A stretch of DNA of 64,000 bases from Aureispira sp. CCB-QB1 (GTDB taxonomy: Bacteria; Bacteroidota; Bacteroidia; Chitinophagales; Saprospiraceae). The stretch covers positions 1-64,000 of the forward strand of contig CAMBRK010000013.1 in NCBI GenBank assembly GCA_945870185.1, written 5' to 3'. Below are positions 53,881 to 61,701 of the stretch, one piece after another. Both the position numbers and the translations under genes were made by a program. The notes under the pieces were generated by a model that was given only the letters and a program-made list of their open reading frames with translations, did not search any database and was not told the DNA's origin. The stretch's first letter is position 1. Every line of letters begins with the position of its first letter.

Positions 53881-55221
53881 ATGCTTATTTTTGTCTTTTC
53901 GTTTTTGCTAAATGTGACATTTATGGTGAATTTTTTTTTTAGTTTGATGCTATTATTTGTATGCCATGATCTTTGGGCTCAAAGTCATAGCTTTAACATT
54001 CCTGTTTCTATAGCATCGGAATATAGAGGTGATTTTCAGCAAAGTATTGATCTCACTACCTTGTCGCAAGTGGAATTTGTAGCACTATCAATAAGATTGG
54101 ACGGTATCCATTCTGGTCAAAAATGCACGGTTAGTATTACCAAAGGAAATCAGGAACGTATCTTTTTACCTTTTGAAGATACTGAACTCCATCAAAACAC
54201 CTTTGTAGGCAATATGATCTATTTAGCATCTGAAGATGTAGGTATTTGGAAGCTCCATGTAAAAATCGATTCAGATATTCCTGCTAGTAAAAGCATTCAT
54301 GGTTTTTTAAGAGTATTCGTTCCTCTGCAGAGTACATCAATTACAGATGTAAACATTGCTACCAACATAGCCACAGACTGTTTATGCCCACTTCCTAACC
54401 ATATTAAAAGACAAGAATGGGGCTTAGCATTCGGATTAGGGTCGCAAATATATATCCCACCGGCATCATATAGCAAAGTGACGCATTTGATCGTGCACCA
54501 CAGCGCCGGTACTAATACGAGTAGTAATTGGAAAGGAGTAGTGGCGTCCATTTTTGACTTCCATGTCAATACTAATGGTTGGCAGGACGTAGGATACAAT
54601 TGGTTAATCGACCCAAATGGCGTCATTTATGAAGGTCGCGGAGGCGGTGATAATGTCCGAGGTGCTCATATGTGTGGGTACAATAATAATACCATGGGAG
54701 TCTGCATGCTAGGTAATTTTGAACTCGTAGAGCCTTCCATAGCCATGATGCAAAGCCTTCAGCAATTGCTAGCCTACAAAGCTTGTAAAGAAAGTATTGC
54801 TCCTACGGGGAGTAGTAATATCGTATCACATACGGGATTTATGAAAAATATTTCAGGACATAAAGAAGGCTGTGCACCCAATCATACTTCATGTCCAGGC
54901 AAATTCTTATTTGCAAAAATGGAGCAAATCAGGACAGAGGCTGATCAATATTTAAAGGATGAATGTTTACCTACAGCTACATCTCTAGATGTTTTGGATT
55001 TCTATCATTCAGTTTATCCTAATCCAGCATTTGACGAATTATGTACGGATGTTGAATTTGTGCGATTTTCTATATTTGCTTTGGATGGAAAAAATTTGAC
55101 GCCACCATATCGAGATAAAAAGAGTCAGTGTATCGATATATCATCTTTACCAAAAGGTATGTATACAATTGCAATGCTTAAAGACCAAAATCTGATTACA
55201 TCCCGATTTATCAAAATGTAA
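53881..55221 (+). CDS. Secreted PGRP-type N-acetylmuramoyl-L-alanine amidase with a T9SS type A domain
   Basis: The 446-residue protein has a signal peptide (ending LWAQ), a beta-sandwich prodomain (about 35-165), an Amidase_2/PGRP domain (about 170-360) and a T9SS type A sorting domain (about 375-446; YHSVYPNPAFDELCT, LPKGMYTIAM). Zinc-site marks are LIVHHSAGTN and, near the end, GHKEGCAPNHTSCPG, giving the His and Cys ligands. VGYNWLIDPNGVIYEGRGGG and MGVCMLGNF are standard for the fold. It would cut the amide bond between MurNAc and the stem peptide, and because T9SS exports it outside the cell, probably that of other bacteria. Starts at 53881 or 53923 both give a signal peptide. Confidence 0.9.
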   Translation: MLIFVFSFLLNVTFMVNFFFSLMLLFVCHDLWAQSHSFNIPVSIASEYRGDFQQSIDLTTLSQVEFVALSIRLDGIHSGQKCTVSITKGNQERIFLPFEDTELHQNTFVGNMIYLASEDVGIWKLHVKIDSDIPASKSIHGFLRVFVPLQSTSITDVNIATNIATDCLCPLPNHIKRQEWGLAFGLGSQIYIPPASYSKVTHLIVHHSAGTNTSSNWKGVVASIFDFHVNTNGWQDVGYNWLIDPNGVIYEGRGGGDNVRGAHMCGYNNNTMGVCMLGNFELVEPSIAMMQSLQQLLAYKACKESIAPTGSSNIVSHTGFMKNISGHKEGCAPNHTSCPGKFLFAKMEQIRTEADQYLKDECLPTATSLDVLDFYHSVYPNPAFDELCTDVEFVRFSIFALDGKNLTPPYRDKKSQCIDISSLPKGMYTIAMLKDQNLITSRFIKM

Positions 55222-55239
55222 TCAGATCTTAGATCTATT

Positions 55240-56130
55240 TTAGTTACCTCTCCTACTTTTTTTAACGGTGGTTTTTTGAGCTTTCACATTTCCTCTAGGC
55301 CCTTTGACTGTAGTAGATTTTTTGGTGACGGCATTTCCTCTAGGCCCTTTTACAGTAGTGGTGGTCTTGCGTACTTTATAGTTGGCATGCGCTGATGCAT
55401 TTCTTGTTCGTACAGTAGTAGACGTGACTCTAACTGGCTTATAAATATTTCTAGCTTTCGCCACTCTATGGGTATGAACTACTCTTACAGTAGGTCTGTA
55501 ATGTTTTAATCTAAGTGGATGCCACACAGACCAAGTCAAAGGCCTCCAAGGTCTCCACCAATTAGGATATACACGCCATCTCCATGGAGAAACCCAAGGT
55601 CTATAGGTAGGGCTGTAGATGAACCTCACTGATGGCCAAGTCCACACATTGACTACGACTAAAGTATTATTGCAGCTCCATGATGGACCACTTCCATTGT
55701 CTTCCAAAGACTCTTCGGTACCATCAGATGGCTCTACGATCACTTCTTCACCATAGATGTCTTCATCTCCTATTATCTGGATGATGGCATCTTCTCTTCC
55801 TGTCTTCTCTATATTGATGACCGCGATATCCTGATTTTCATCTTCGGATACCGATACCTGCAATATCAGTATCTGTGCGTCTCCATCTTTTTTACTGATT
55901 ACCTTGACGTAGTCTGTTTCATTGTCACCATTGACATCGAGGTTATTGACTTCATTTTCCTTTTTATTGAGTAAGGTTTCGAATTCTTCTGGACTAGCAG
56001 CGCTTTTAAACAATTCTAATGCGCCTTCCAAGCTAAATTGATCTCCAGGTAGTCCTGTTGCTTTTTCATTTTGAGCGAATAAGGGTAGTGCCAATAAGCA
56101 AGCCAATAAAAAATTAAAATTACGCTTCAT
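55240..56130 (-). CDS. Trp/Arg-rich secreted protein of unknown function with basic repeats
   Basis: The 296-residue protein has a signal peptide (about 1-19, ending LPLFAQ). An acidic half follows (about 20-145) with an EF-hand-like loop DVNGDNETD and a beta-rich stretch. Then comes a very unusual Trp/Arg/Pro-rich segment (about 150-215, e.g. RPWVSPWRWRVYPNWWRPWR). The C-terminus is strongly basic, with tandem TTTVKGPRGN units (three, the last degenerate). Bacteroidota have related unannotated proteins, but I know no function. The charge split could let it bind nucleic acid, polysaccharide or its own acidic half. It converges with the amidase gene, 18 bp apart. Confidence 0.65.
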   Translation of the reverse strand: MKRNFNFLLACLLALPLFAQNEKATGLPGDQFSLEGALELFKSAASPEEFETLLNKKENEVNNLDVNGDNETDYVKVISKKDGDAQILILQVSVSEDENQDIAVINIEKTGREDAIIQIIGDEDIYGEEVIVEPSDGTEESLEDNGSGPSWSCNNTLVVVNVWTWPSVRFIYSPTYRPWVSPWRWRVYPNWWRPWRPLTWSVWHPLRLKHYRPTVRVVHTHRVAKARNIYKPVRVTSTTVRTRNASAHANYKVRKTTTTVKGPRGNAVTKKSTTVKGPRGNVKAQKTTVKKSRRGN

Positions 56131-56640
56131 CTTTTTTGATTTTAAAGGTGGTTAAACAATTCTTTTGACAAATATATTATCTAAAGGTTTATTTTAGAGT
56201 TTTGTACTCAGATATTTTTATGATAAAATCAAAAGGAAAAGTTAAAATTCAACAAAGTTGTAGTAAGGGAGATTGATAATAGAAATGTATAATACTACAC
56301 TCCTAAAAATGCGAAGAGCCCAGGTAACTATATACTAGGGCTCTTTCGACTAAGGTCTCAAAATAAGAAAACTACTTCTTACAGGTGTTCACCTTTATAA
56401 ATTTAAGCTATATAAGCTAATGGTCTATTTGTACCCAAAGTATCAGATGGTCCTACTATACTCAAGCTTTGGATGATGCAAATGTACAAACTTATTTGCA
56501 ATTTACATATATGATAATAACTAAAATGTTACTAAAAAAGTTTTCAAATATTCAATTAATTTTAATATATTTTTTAAGAATTTGTTTTACAAGATTAAAC
56601 AAATTATCAAAATTATTAATATAAAAAAATTGTTTTGAAT
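56131..56640. other. Intergenic region downstream of guaB, candidate structured RNA
   Basis: No gene is seen in 510 bp. On the minus strand TACATTTG (56479-56486) fits a -7 box. After it come several potential hairpins: CCAA/TTGG with AGTAT/ATACT, AGGTG/CACCT (about 56382-56393), and TAAGAA/TTCTTA. The region ends in the terminator-like AGAGCCC...GGGCTCT (about 56315-56346) followed by CGCATTTTTAGG. Together they suggest a minus-strand non-coding RNA of about 160-170 nt, or a long guaB 3' end. Confidence 0.4.
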
Positions 56641-58119
56641 TTATCCTTTTTTACTGTAATTGGGAGATTCTTTAGTGATCGTGATGTTGTGTGGGTGACT
56701 TTCTAAGATACCTGAGCCTGTGATTCTGACCATTTTAGCTTTTTGCATGGTCTTGATATCCGGCGCTCCGCAATAGCCCATACTAGCTCTTAGACCACCT
56801 AAATACTGGACCATCACCTCCGAAACAGAACCTTTAAATGGTACTCTACCTTCTATGCCTTCTGGCACCAATTTTTTGACATCATCTTCCACATCCTGAA
56901 AATATCGATCCTTACTGCCCAACTCCATAGCACCCAATGACCCCATGCCTCTGTATACCTTAAACTTCCTGCCTTCAAAAAGTATGGTTTCGCCCGGTGC
57001 TTCTTCTGTACCTGCAAATAGAGAACCTGCCATGATGGTGCTTGCTCCCGCTGCCAGTGCTTTGGCAATATCTCCTGTATATCTGATACCACCATCTCCT
57101 ACTATAGGGATTCCGGTACCTGCGAGTCCTCTTGCCGCATTACGTATGGCATACAATTGTGGTACGCCTACACCTGCTACAATTCTAGTAGTACATATAC
57201 TACCTGGGCCTACACCTACTTTTACCGCATTAACACCGGCATCTGCAAGGGCTTTGGCTCCTTCAGCCGTAGCTACATTTCCACCTACTATCTGCAGATC
57301 TCTAAACTGCTTGCGTACCGCGGCAACTGCATCCAATACTCCTTTGGAATGACCATGAGCTGTATCTATACAAATGACATCTACACCTACAGAAACCAAA
57401 GCTTCTACTCTTTCGAATAAATCTTTGCTTACACCTACCGCAGCACCCACATATAACCTACCGTGAGAATCTTTAGCTGAATTGGGATAGTTTTCTAGCT
57501 TCATAATGTCTTTATACGTGATCAAGCCGATTAATGTGTTTTCTTCATCTACAACAGGTAGTTTTTCTATTTTATATTTTTGAAGAATATCTTTAGCTTG
57601 AGCAAGTGTGGTTCCTTTGGGAGCAGTGATGAGCCTTTCTTTGGTCATTATCTCAGTTACACTTCGGTCAGCCTCGGTCTCAAATCTAAGATCTCTATTG
57701 GTCAATATGCCCACTAGTTTTCCATTATGGTCAATGACAGGGATACCTCCGATTTTGTTGACTTTCATCAGATGATGGGCATCTCTTACTTTGGCATCTT
57801 TTGTTAGCGTTACAGGGTCTATGATCATACCACTTTCTGATCTTTTGACAGCTCGCACTTGATTTGCTTGAGCTTCTATGGTCATATTTTTGTGTATGAT
57901 GCCGATGCCGCCTTCTCTAGCCATAGCTATAGCGAGCTTGTACTCTGTGACGGTGTCCATAGCTGCTGAAACTATAGGCGCCTGCAACCAAAGGTCAGTG
58001 GTCAGTTGGGTCGAGATATTTACTTCACGTGGTAAGACTTCTGAGTAAGAAGGAATCAAAAGCACATCATCAAAAGTGAGCGCTTCTTCTATTATTGGGG
58101 TAATGTTATTATGTTCCAT
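56641..58119 (-). CDS. guaB: Inosine-5'-monophosphate dehydrogenase
   Basis: The frame is open from 58152 (503 residues), but I chose the ATG at 58119, which gives the standard N-terminus ([20 protein letters not shown]) and about 492 residues. The protein has the TIM-barrel catalytic domain interrupted by two CBS domains (about 95-215). The active-site loop [11 protein letters not shown] carries the catalytic Cys, and the flap region [13 protein letters not shown] is present. It oxidises IMP to XMP with NAD, the committed step of guanine nucleotide synthesis, in the cytosol. No guaA is adjacent. The promoter (TTG-N19-TACTTTTG) lies almost on the start codon, so the mRNA may be leaderless. 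Confidence 0.96.
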   Translation of the reverse strand: MEHNNITPIIEEALTFDDVLLIPSYSEVLPREVNISTQLTTDLWLQAPIVSAAMDTVTEYKLAIAMAREGGIGIIHKNMTIEAQANQVRAVKRSESGMIIDPVTLTKDAKVRDAHHLMKVNKIGGIPVIDHNGKLVGILTNRDLRFETEADRSVTEIMTKERLITAPKGTTLAQAKDILQKYKIEKLPVVDEENTLIGLITYKDIMKLENYPNSAKDSHGRLYVGAAVGVSKDLFERVEALVSVGVDVICIDTAHGHSKGVLDAVAAVRKQFRDLQIVGGNVATAEGAKALADAGVNAVKVGVGPGSICTTRIVAGVGVPQLYAIRNAARGLAGTGIPIVGDGGIRYTGDIAKALAAGASTIMAGSLFAGTEEAPGETILFEGRKFKVYRGMGSLGAMELGSKDRYFQDVEDDVKKLVPEGIEGRVPFKGSVSEVMVQYLGGLRASMGYCGAPDIKTMQKAKMVRITGSGILESHPHNITITKESPNYSKKG

Positions 58120-58122
58120 CTG

Positions 58123-58152
58123 CAAAAGTACGAAGTTTTCCAATTTTGACAA
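58123..58152 (-). promoter_or_regulatory. Promoter (TTG-N19-TACTTTTG) of guaB
   Basis: On the minus strand TTG (58150-58152) and TACTTTTG (58123-58130) are 19 bp apart, a consensus match at both elements. With the 5-nt spacing seen at rnpB, transcription would begin near 58118, at the chosen ATG. Confidence 0.55.
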
Positions 58153-58291
58153 TAGTAATATCCATTTTTGTAAAAAAAGTAATCATCTTTCATAAAAAAG
58201 GTGGTTTTATACCAACGTTTGACCATTGAAAACAAGTCTTGTAGGTATATTGAATTATCATGCATTTTTTTTATCACACAAACACACTCCA

Positions 58292-59560
58292 ATGAAAAAG
58301 TTAACGTTTCTATTTTTAATTTTAACCATGCTACTTCAGCAGTCATGCCTGAATGATGAATGTACCGAAACCAGAACATTTGTACAATTCACCCCTGTAT
58401 TTCTGACCAAAACACAAATCAGAACAGATGTCAAAATGGAAAGTGAGCGTAAGCTCGAAAATCCTGGTAAAATGTATTTTTACAATAACTTCTTGTTTAT
58501 CAATGATCAAGGTAAAGGTATCCACATCTATGACTTAAAAGACATGGCCAATCCTTCTAAAATAGGTTTTTATGGTATTCCTGGCAATTTTGATATCGCC
58601 GTAAAAAACAACATCCTTTATGCTGATAATGTGATGGACTTGATTGCCCTTGATATCAGCAATGTGTACGCTCCTAAAATTGTAAAACGTATAGAAGATT
58701 ATCAAAATAGATATGGCAACTATGATCCACCTACTTATTACGCTTATTCTATCCGATCAAATCAAACTTTAATAGTTGACTGCACAGATTCTAATTTTCA
58801 AAATAATTGGTTTTTCTTAGGAAATGGTGGTATAGCTTTTGAAGATACCAGAGCTCCTGCTAACTCAGTCATTAATAGCAATACTGGTAATTTTAGTGGC
58901 ACAGGAGTAGGTGGCTCATTCGCAAGATTTACAGTGGTCAATGATTTTTTATACGTAGTGGATCAAAGTACCCTTAAATCATATTCTGTTTCCAACCCTA
59001 ACAATCCAGAACTTAAACACACCAATCAGCTCAATTGGGGAATAGAAACTATCTTTCCATACAAAGACAAACTATTTGTTGGCTCTAATGCTGGTATGTA
59101 TATTTTTGATAATTCAAGGCCAGAAGCACCGGTATTACTTTCTGTTTTTGAGCATGCCAGAGCCTGTGATCCGGTGGTGGTACATGACAATACAGCTTAT
59201 GTCACCCTACGCAACGGTAATGAATGTAATGGATTTATCAATCAGCTTGACATCGTCGATATCGAAAATGTGCTTAAGCCAAAATTGATCAAATCCTATC
59301 CTATGCAAAACCCTCATGGTCTATCCGTATATGATGATCGGGTTTATCTTGCTGAAGGAGTACATGGTTTTAAAGTGCTGGATGTCAAAAATCCTGTGAA
59401 TGTAAAAACGCTTGCAGAAGTCAAAGGGAATCACAGCTATGATATGATTTCTTTGAGTAAAGAAGTATTGTTTATGGTCGGAGATGATGGATTTTACTTG
59501 TATGATGTCCAAGATGATAAGTCACCCAAATTGATCAGTAGCATTAAAAAAGGCCAATAA
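58292..59560 (+). CDS. LVIVD-repeat beta-propeller lipoprotein
   Basis: The frame opens with a TTG at 58226, but the ATG at 58292 gives a perfect lipoprotein signal (KKLTFLFLILTMLLQQSC), so I start there, for about 422 residues. The body contains LVIVD-type propeller repeats, e.g. GKGIHIYDLKDMANPSKIGF, NAGMYIFDNSRPEAPVLL and HGFKVLDVKNPVNVKTLAE. Such proteins sit on the outer membrane surface of Bacteroidota and have no known enzyme activity. Its stop overlaps the start of the next gene by 1 bp (TAATG), so they are co-translated. Confidence 0.88.
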   Translation: MKKLTFLFLILTMLLQQSCLNDECTETRTFVQFTPVFLTKTQIRTDVKMESERKLENPGKMYFYNNFLFINDQGKGIHIYDLKDMANPSKIGFYGIPGNFDIAVKNNILYADNVMDLIALDISNVYAPKIVKRIEDYQNRYGNYDPPTYYAYSIRSNQTLIVDCTDSNFQNNWFFLGNGGIAFEDTRAPANSVINSNTGNFSGTGVGGSFARFTVVNDFLYVVDQSTLKSYSVSNPNNPELKHTNQLNWGIETIFPYKDKLFVGSNAGMYIFDNSRPEAPVLLSVFEHARACDPVVVHDNTAYVTLRNGNECNGFINQLDIVDIENVLKPKLIKSYPMQNPHGLSVYDDRVYLAEGVHGFKVLDVKNPVNVKTLAEVKGNHSYDMISLSKEVLFMVGDDGFYLYDVQDDKSPKLISSIKKGQ

Positions 59561-60288
59561 TGAAGCATTTATTTCTGATCTTTATACTCATTATTCCCAT
59601 GTGCATGATGGCACAAAGCGAAGGGTATACTGATAAATTACTCCTGAAAAATGGTAGTGTCCTCTATGGAAAAGTGGTGAAATTTAACGGAACAGACACT
59701 TTGGAGTTTGCCTTGTCAGAAAAATACACCATGACATTTTACAACAAAAATCTCAGTAGGACGGTAAAAAAAGTCATCATGACTGGAGTTGCGGTCAAAA
59801 CCAATGAAATCTTTCACTTTGACGATCCGGGCTTTTATTTTAGGACACAATTTTCATTGTTGCATAGCCAACCTAAAGATGGCTACTCATTGACCGTAAG
59901 TGGTGGATATCGCGTTAAACCTTGGTTGTCGCTAGGTGTAGGCGGCGGTATAGACAATTATTATGCGGAAGAAGGATATGATATGTATCCCCTATTTGCA
60001 GAAGCTAGGGTATACTTTTACAAAAAGAATGTAACCCCTTACTTTGCGATGAGGACCGGATATGCGTTTGTATCACCTGATGAAGACCAAGGACAAATAC
60101 AAGCTACAGGAAGTTTGTTTTACAATCCGGTCATTGGTCTTCGTCTAGGTAGCGGTAAGCCACACATAGATTTATTTGCGGGAATAAGGTTGCAATCCGC
60201 ATTTTACGAGACCTTGACCAATCAATTTCGCTCTGAAAAAGATATAGATTTCAAAAGATATGATTTTGGGATTGGGATAAATTTTTAA
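59560..60288 (+). CDS. Outer-membrane beta-barrel-like protein of unknown function
   Basis: The 242-residue protein has a signal peptide (ending MCMMAQ). A short beta domain follows (about 22-75; LLLKNGSVLYGKVVKFNG, a pattern seen at the start of several Bacteroidota secreted proteins). The rest has alternating amphipathic strands with aromatic ends (YFRTQFSLLHSQ, LGVGGGIDNYY, FDFGIGINF-like terminus), the profile of an eight-strand or so outer-membrane barrel ending in Phe. It is translationally coupled to the LVIVD lipoprotein and closed by the terminator at 60317. They may form a surface pair. Confidence 0.7.
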   Translation: MKHLFLIFILIIPMCMMAQSEGYTDKLLLKNGSVLYGKVVKFNGTDTLEFALSEKYTMTFYNKNLSRTVKKVIMTGVAVKTNEIFHFDDPGFYFRTQFSLLHSQPKDGYSLTVSGGYRVKPWLSLGVGGGIDNYYAEEGYDMYPLFAEARVYFYKKNVTPYFAMRTGYAFVSPDEDQGQIQATGSLFYNPVIGLRLGSGKPHIDLFAGIRLQSAFYETLTNQFRSEKDIDFKRYDFGIGINF

Positions 60289-60316
60289 GGGTAGAAATTA
60301 CATAGATTATATTGAC

Positions 60317-60353
60317 AAGCACCCAGGTTAAAAATTGATTTGGGTGCTTTTTT
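60317..60353 (+). terminator. Intrinsic terminator
   Basis: A perfect 9-bp stem, AAGCACCCA (60317-60325) with TGGGTGCTT (60341-60349), has a 15-nt loop and a run of six T. It ends the LVIVD-barrel operon. Confidence 0.9.
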
Positions 60354-60409
60354 GTTTTACAATAGCCACATTTTTCTTTTCTTGCAGCTTAATTGTAAAA
60401 TGAATCATC

Positions 60410-60856
60410 ATGTTGACCATTTATTCTGACGATTACTACATGGAGCAGGCCATCAAAGAAGCACAAAAAGCTCAGGAAGCTGGAGAAATTCCCGTAGGAG
60501 CTGTCATTGTTTGCCAAAAACAAATCATAGCACGTGCTCACAATCAAACTCAGATACTCAACGATGTCACCGCTCATGCAGAGATCATGGCCATCACTTC
60601 TGCTTCATCCTATTTGGGAAGCAAATATCTTAAAGATTGTACCCTTTATGTGACGCTCGAACCTTGTATCATGTGCGCAGGAGCATTATATTGGTCACAA
60701 ATAGATCGAGTAGTATATGGTGCCAGTGATGAAAAACGGGGTTTTATGAGATATGGAAAAGAGTTGCTTCATCCCGGTACTAAGTTGGAGTATGGAATCA
60801 AAAATCATGAATGTGCCACCATGATGACCAAGTTTTTTGAGAATAAGAGAAAATGA
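60410..60856 (+). CDS. tadA: tRNA adenosine(34) deaminase TadA
   Basis: The 148-residue enzyme has the zinc-deaminase marks HAE (His56, Glu58, in VTAHAEIMAI) and PCIMC (Cys86, Cys89), the TadA-specific GEIPVGAVIV near the N-terminus, and YGASDEKRGFM. It converts the wobble adenosine of tRNA-Arg to inosine, an essential cytosolic step. Length and start are typical. It follows a terminator, so it has its own promoter, though none is obvious. The gene is separated from the next by about 110 bp. Confidence 0.95.
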   Translation: MLTIYSDDYYMEQAIKEAQKAQEAGEIPVGAVIVCQKQIIARAHNQTQILNDVTAHAEIMAITSASSYLGSKYLKDCTLYVTLEPCIMCAGALYWSQIDRVVYGASDEKRGFMRYGKELLHPGTKLEYGIKNHECATMMTKFFENKRK

Positions 60857-60964
60857 TCTTATGCATTGTCTATTTTGGTATTCAAAGGATTATAATTTTA
60901 CCAATGATTGCATCGAATCAGGTATTTATGTGCCTTTTTAAAATAATAAAGTGTTCTACCCATC

Positions 60965-61663
60965 ATGCTAAATATAAATTCTACTGAAAATCAGATGCTA
61001 ATTGTTACTAGTTTTTACGATCTTGTTAGTACGCCTTTTCAGGGTAGTATTAATGCGATTTGTTGGACCCGTGAGTTGATAGGTGATTTTGAGGAGATAG
61101 TTAATTCGATAGCAGTAGAAGACAACATGGTCGAACTGCATCCTGATGACCTGCGTGCATTGGTGTTAAGTGAACCAGGGCAGATGGCACGGGACATCAT
61201 CTTGAATGACTTGAAACTTCTGGAAGCACTTGGTGCATCTCCAACAGTGAATATTATCCATCATTACGAAAGAGATGATAGTTACCCGTTTTTTCCTACG
61301 GATGTGTATTCGTTCCATGTAGATCGTGCGCCTATAGCAGCGGATACGATCTTATGCACATACTATGGCGCCTGCAGTGAGATTTTGCCCAATGACCAAG
61401 GCACACAAAAAGTGCTCATTCCCGAAATACGGGATGAACTAAAAAAGTTACATGATGGACCTGACGAAGATTTCGAATCTTTTTTGATTGAAAATTTCTT
61501 TGATCTACACTATCAAGCCCATCCTGATGCCATACCATGGGTAATAGGTTTGGGCCATATCTGCAGATTGGCTATAGACCACCCTGAAAGTAAAGTGCTG
61601 CCATGTCTGCATCGTGCACCCAAAGAAAAAAATGGTCAGAAAAGGTTGTTGTTGATCTGTTGA
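60965..61663 (+). CDS. DUF1826-like protein
   Basis: The 232-residue protein has no signal peptide. It matches the DUF1826 layout as I remember it: a WTREL segment near the N-terminus (about 28-32), a central FHVDRAPIAADTILCTYYGAC that aligns with the family's 'FHxDxxxxRLxxTYxGPGTxW' motif, and a C-terminal LHRAPKEKNGQKRLLLIC, which corresponds to 'HRSPxxxGxxRLLLVxD'. The His-x-Asp and late His could form a metal site, but the usual Arg-Leu and Gly-Pro-Gly-Thr residues are replaced. In Proteobacteria DUF1826 genes sit in zinc-responsive (Zur) clusters; no such neighbours are here. It converges with the S41 protease gene. Confidence 0.55.
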   Translation: MLNINSTENQMLIVTSFYDLVSTPFQGSINAICWTRELIGDFEEIVNSIAVEDNMVELHPDDLRALVLSEPGQMARDIILNDLKLLEALGASPTVNIIHHYERDDSYPFFPTDVYSFHVDRAPIAADTILCTYYGACSEILPNDQGTQKVLIPEIRDELKKLHDGPDEDFESFLIENFFDLHYQAHPDAIPWVIGLGHICRLAIDHPESKVLPCLHRAPKEKNGQKRLLLIC

Positions 61664-61701
61664 AATTTCAAAAACTATCCAACATTGTGGCAGCACTTTT
61701 A

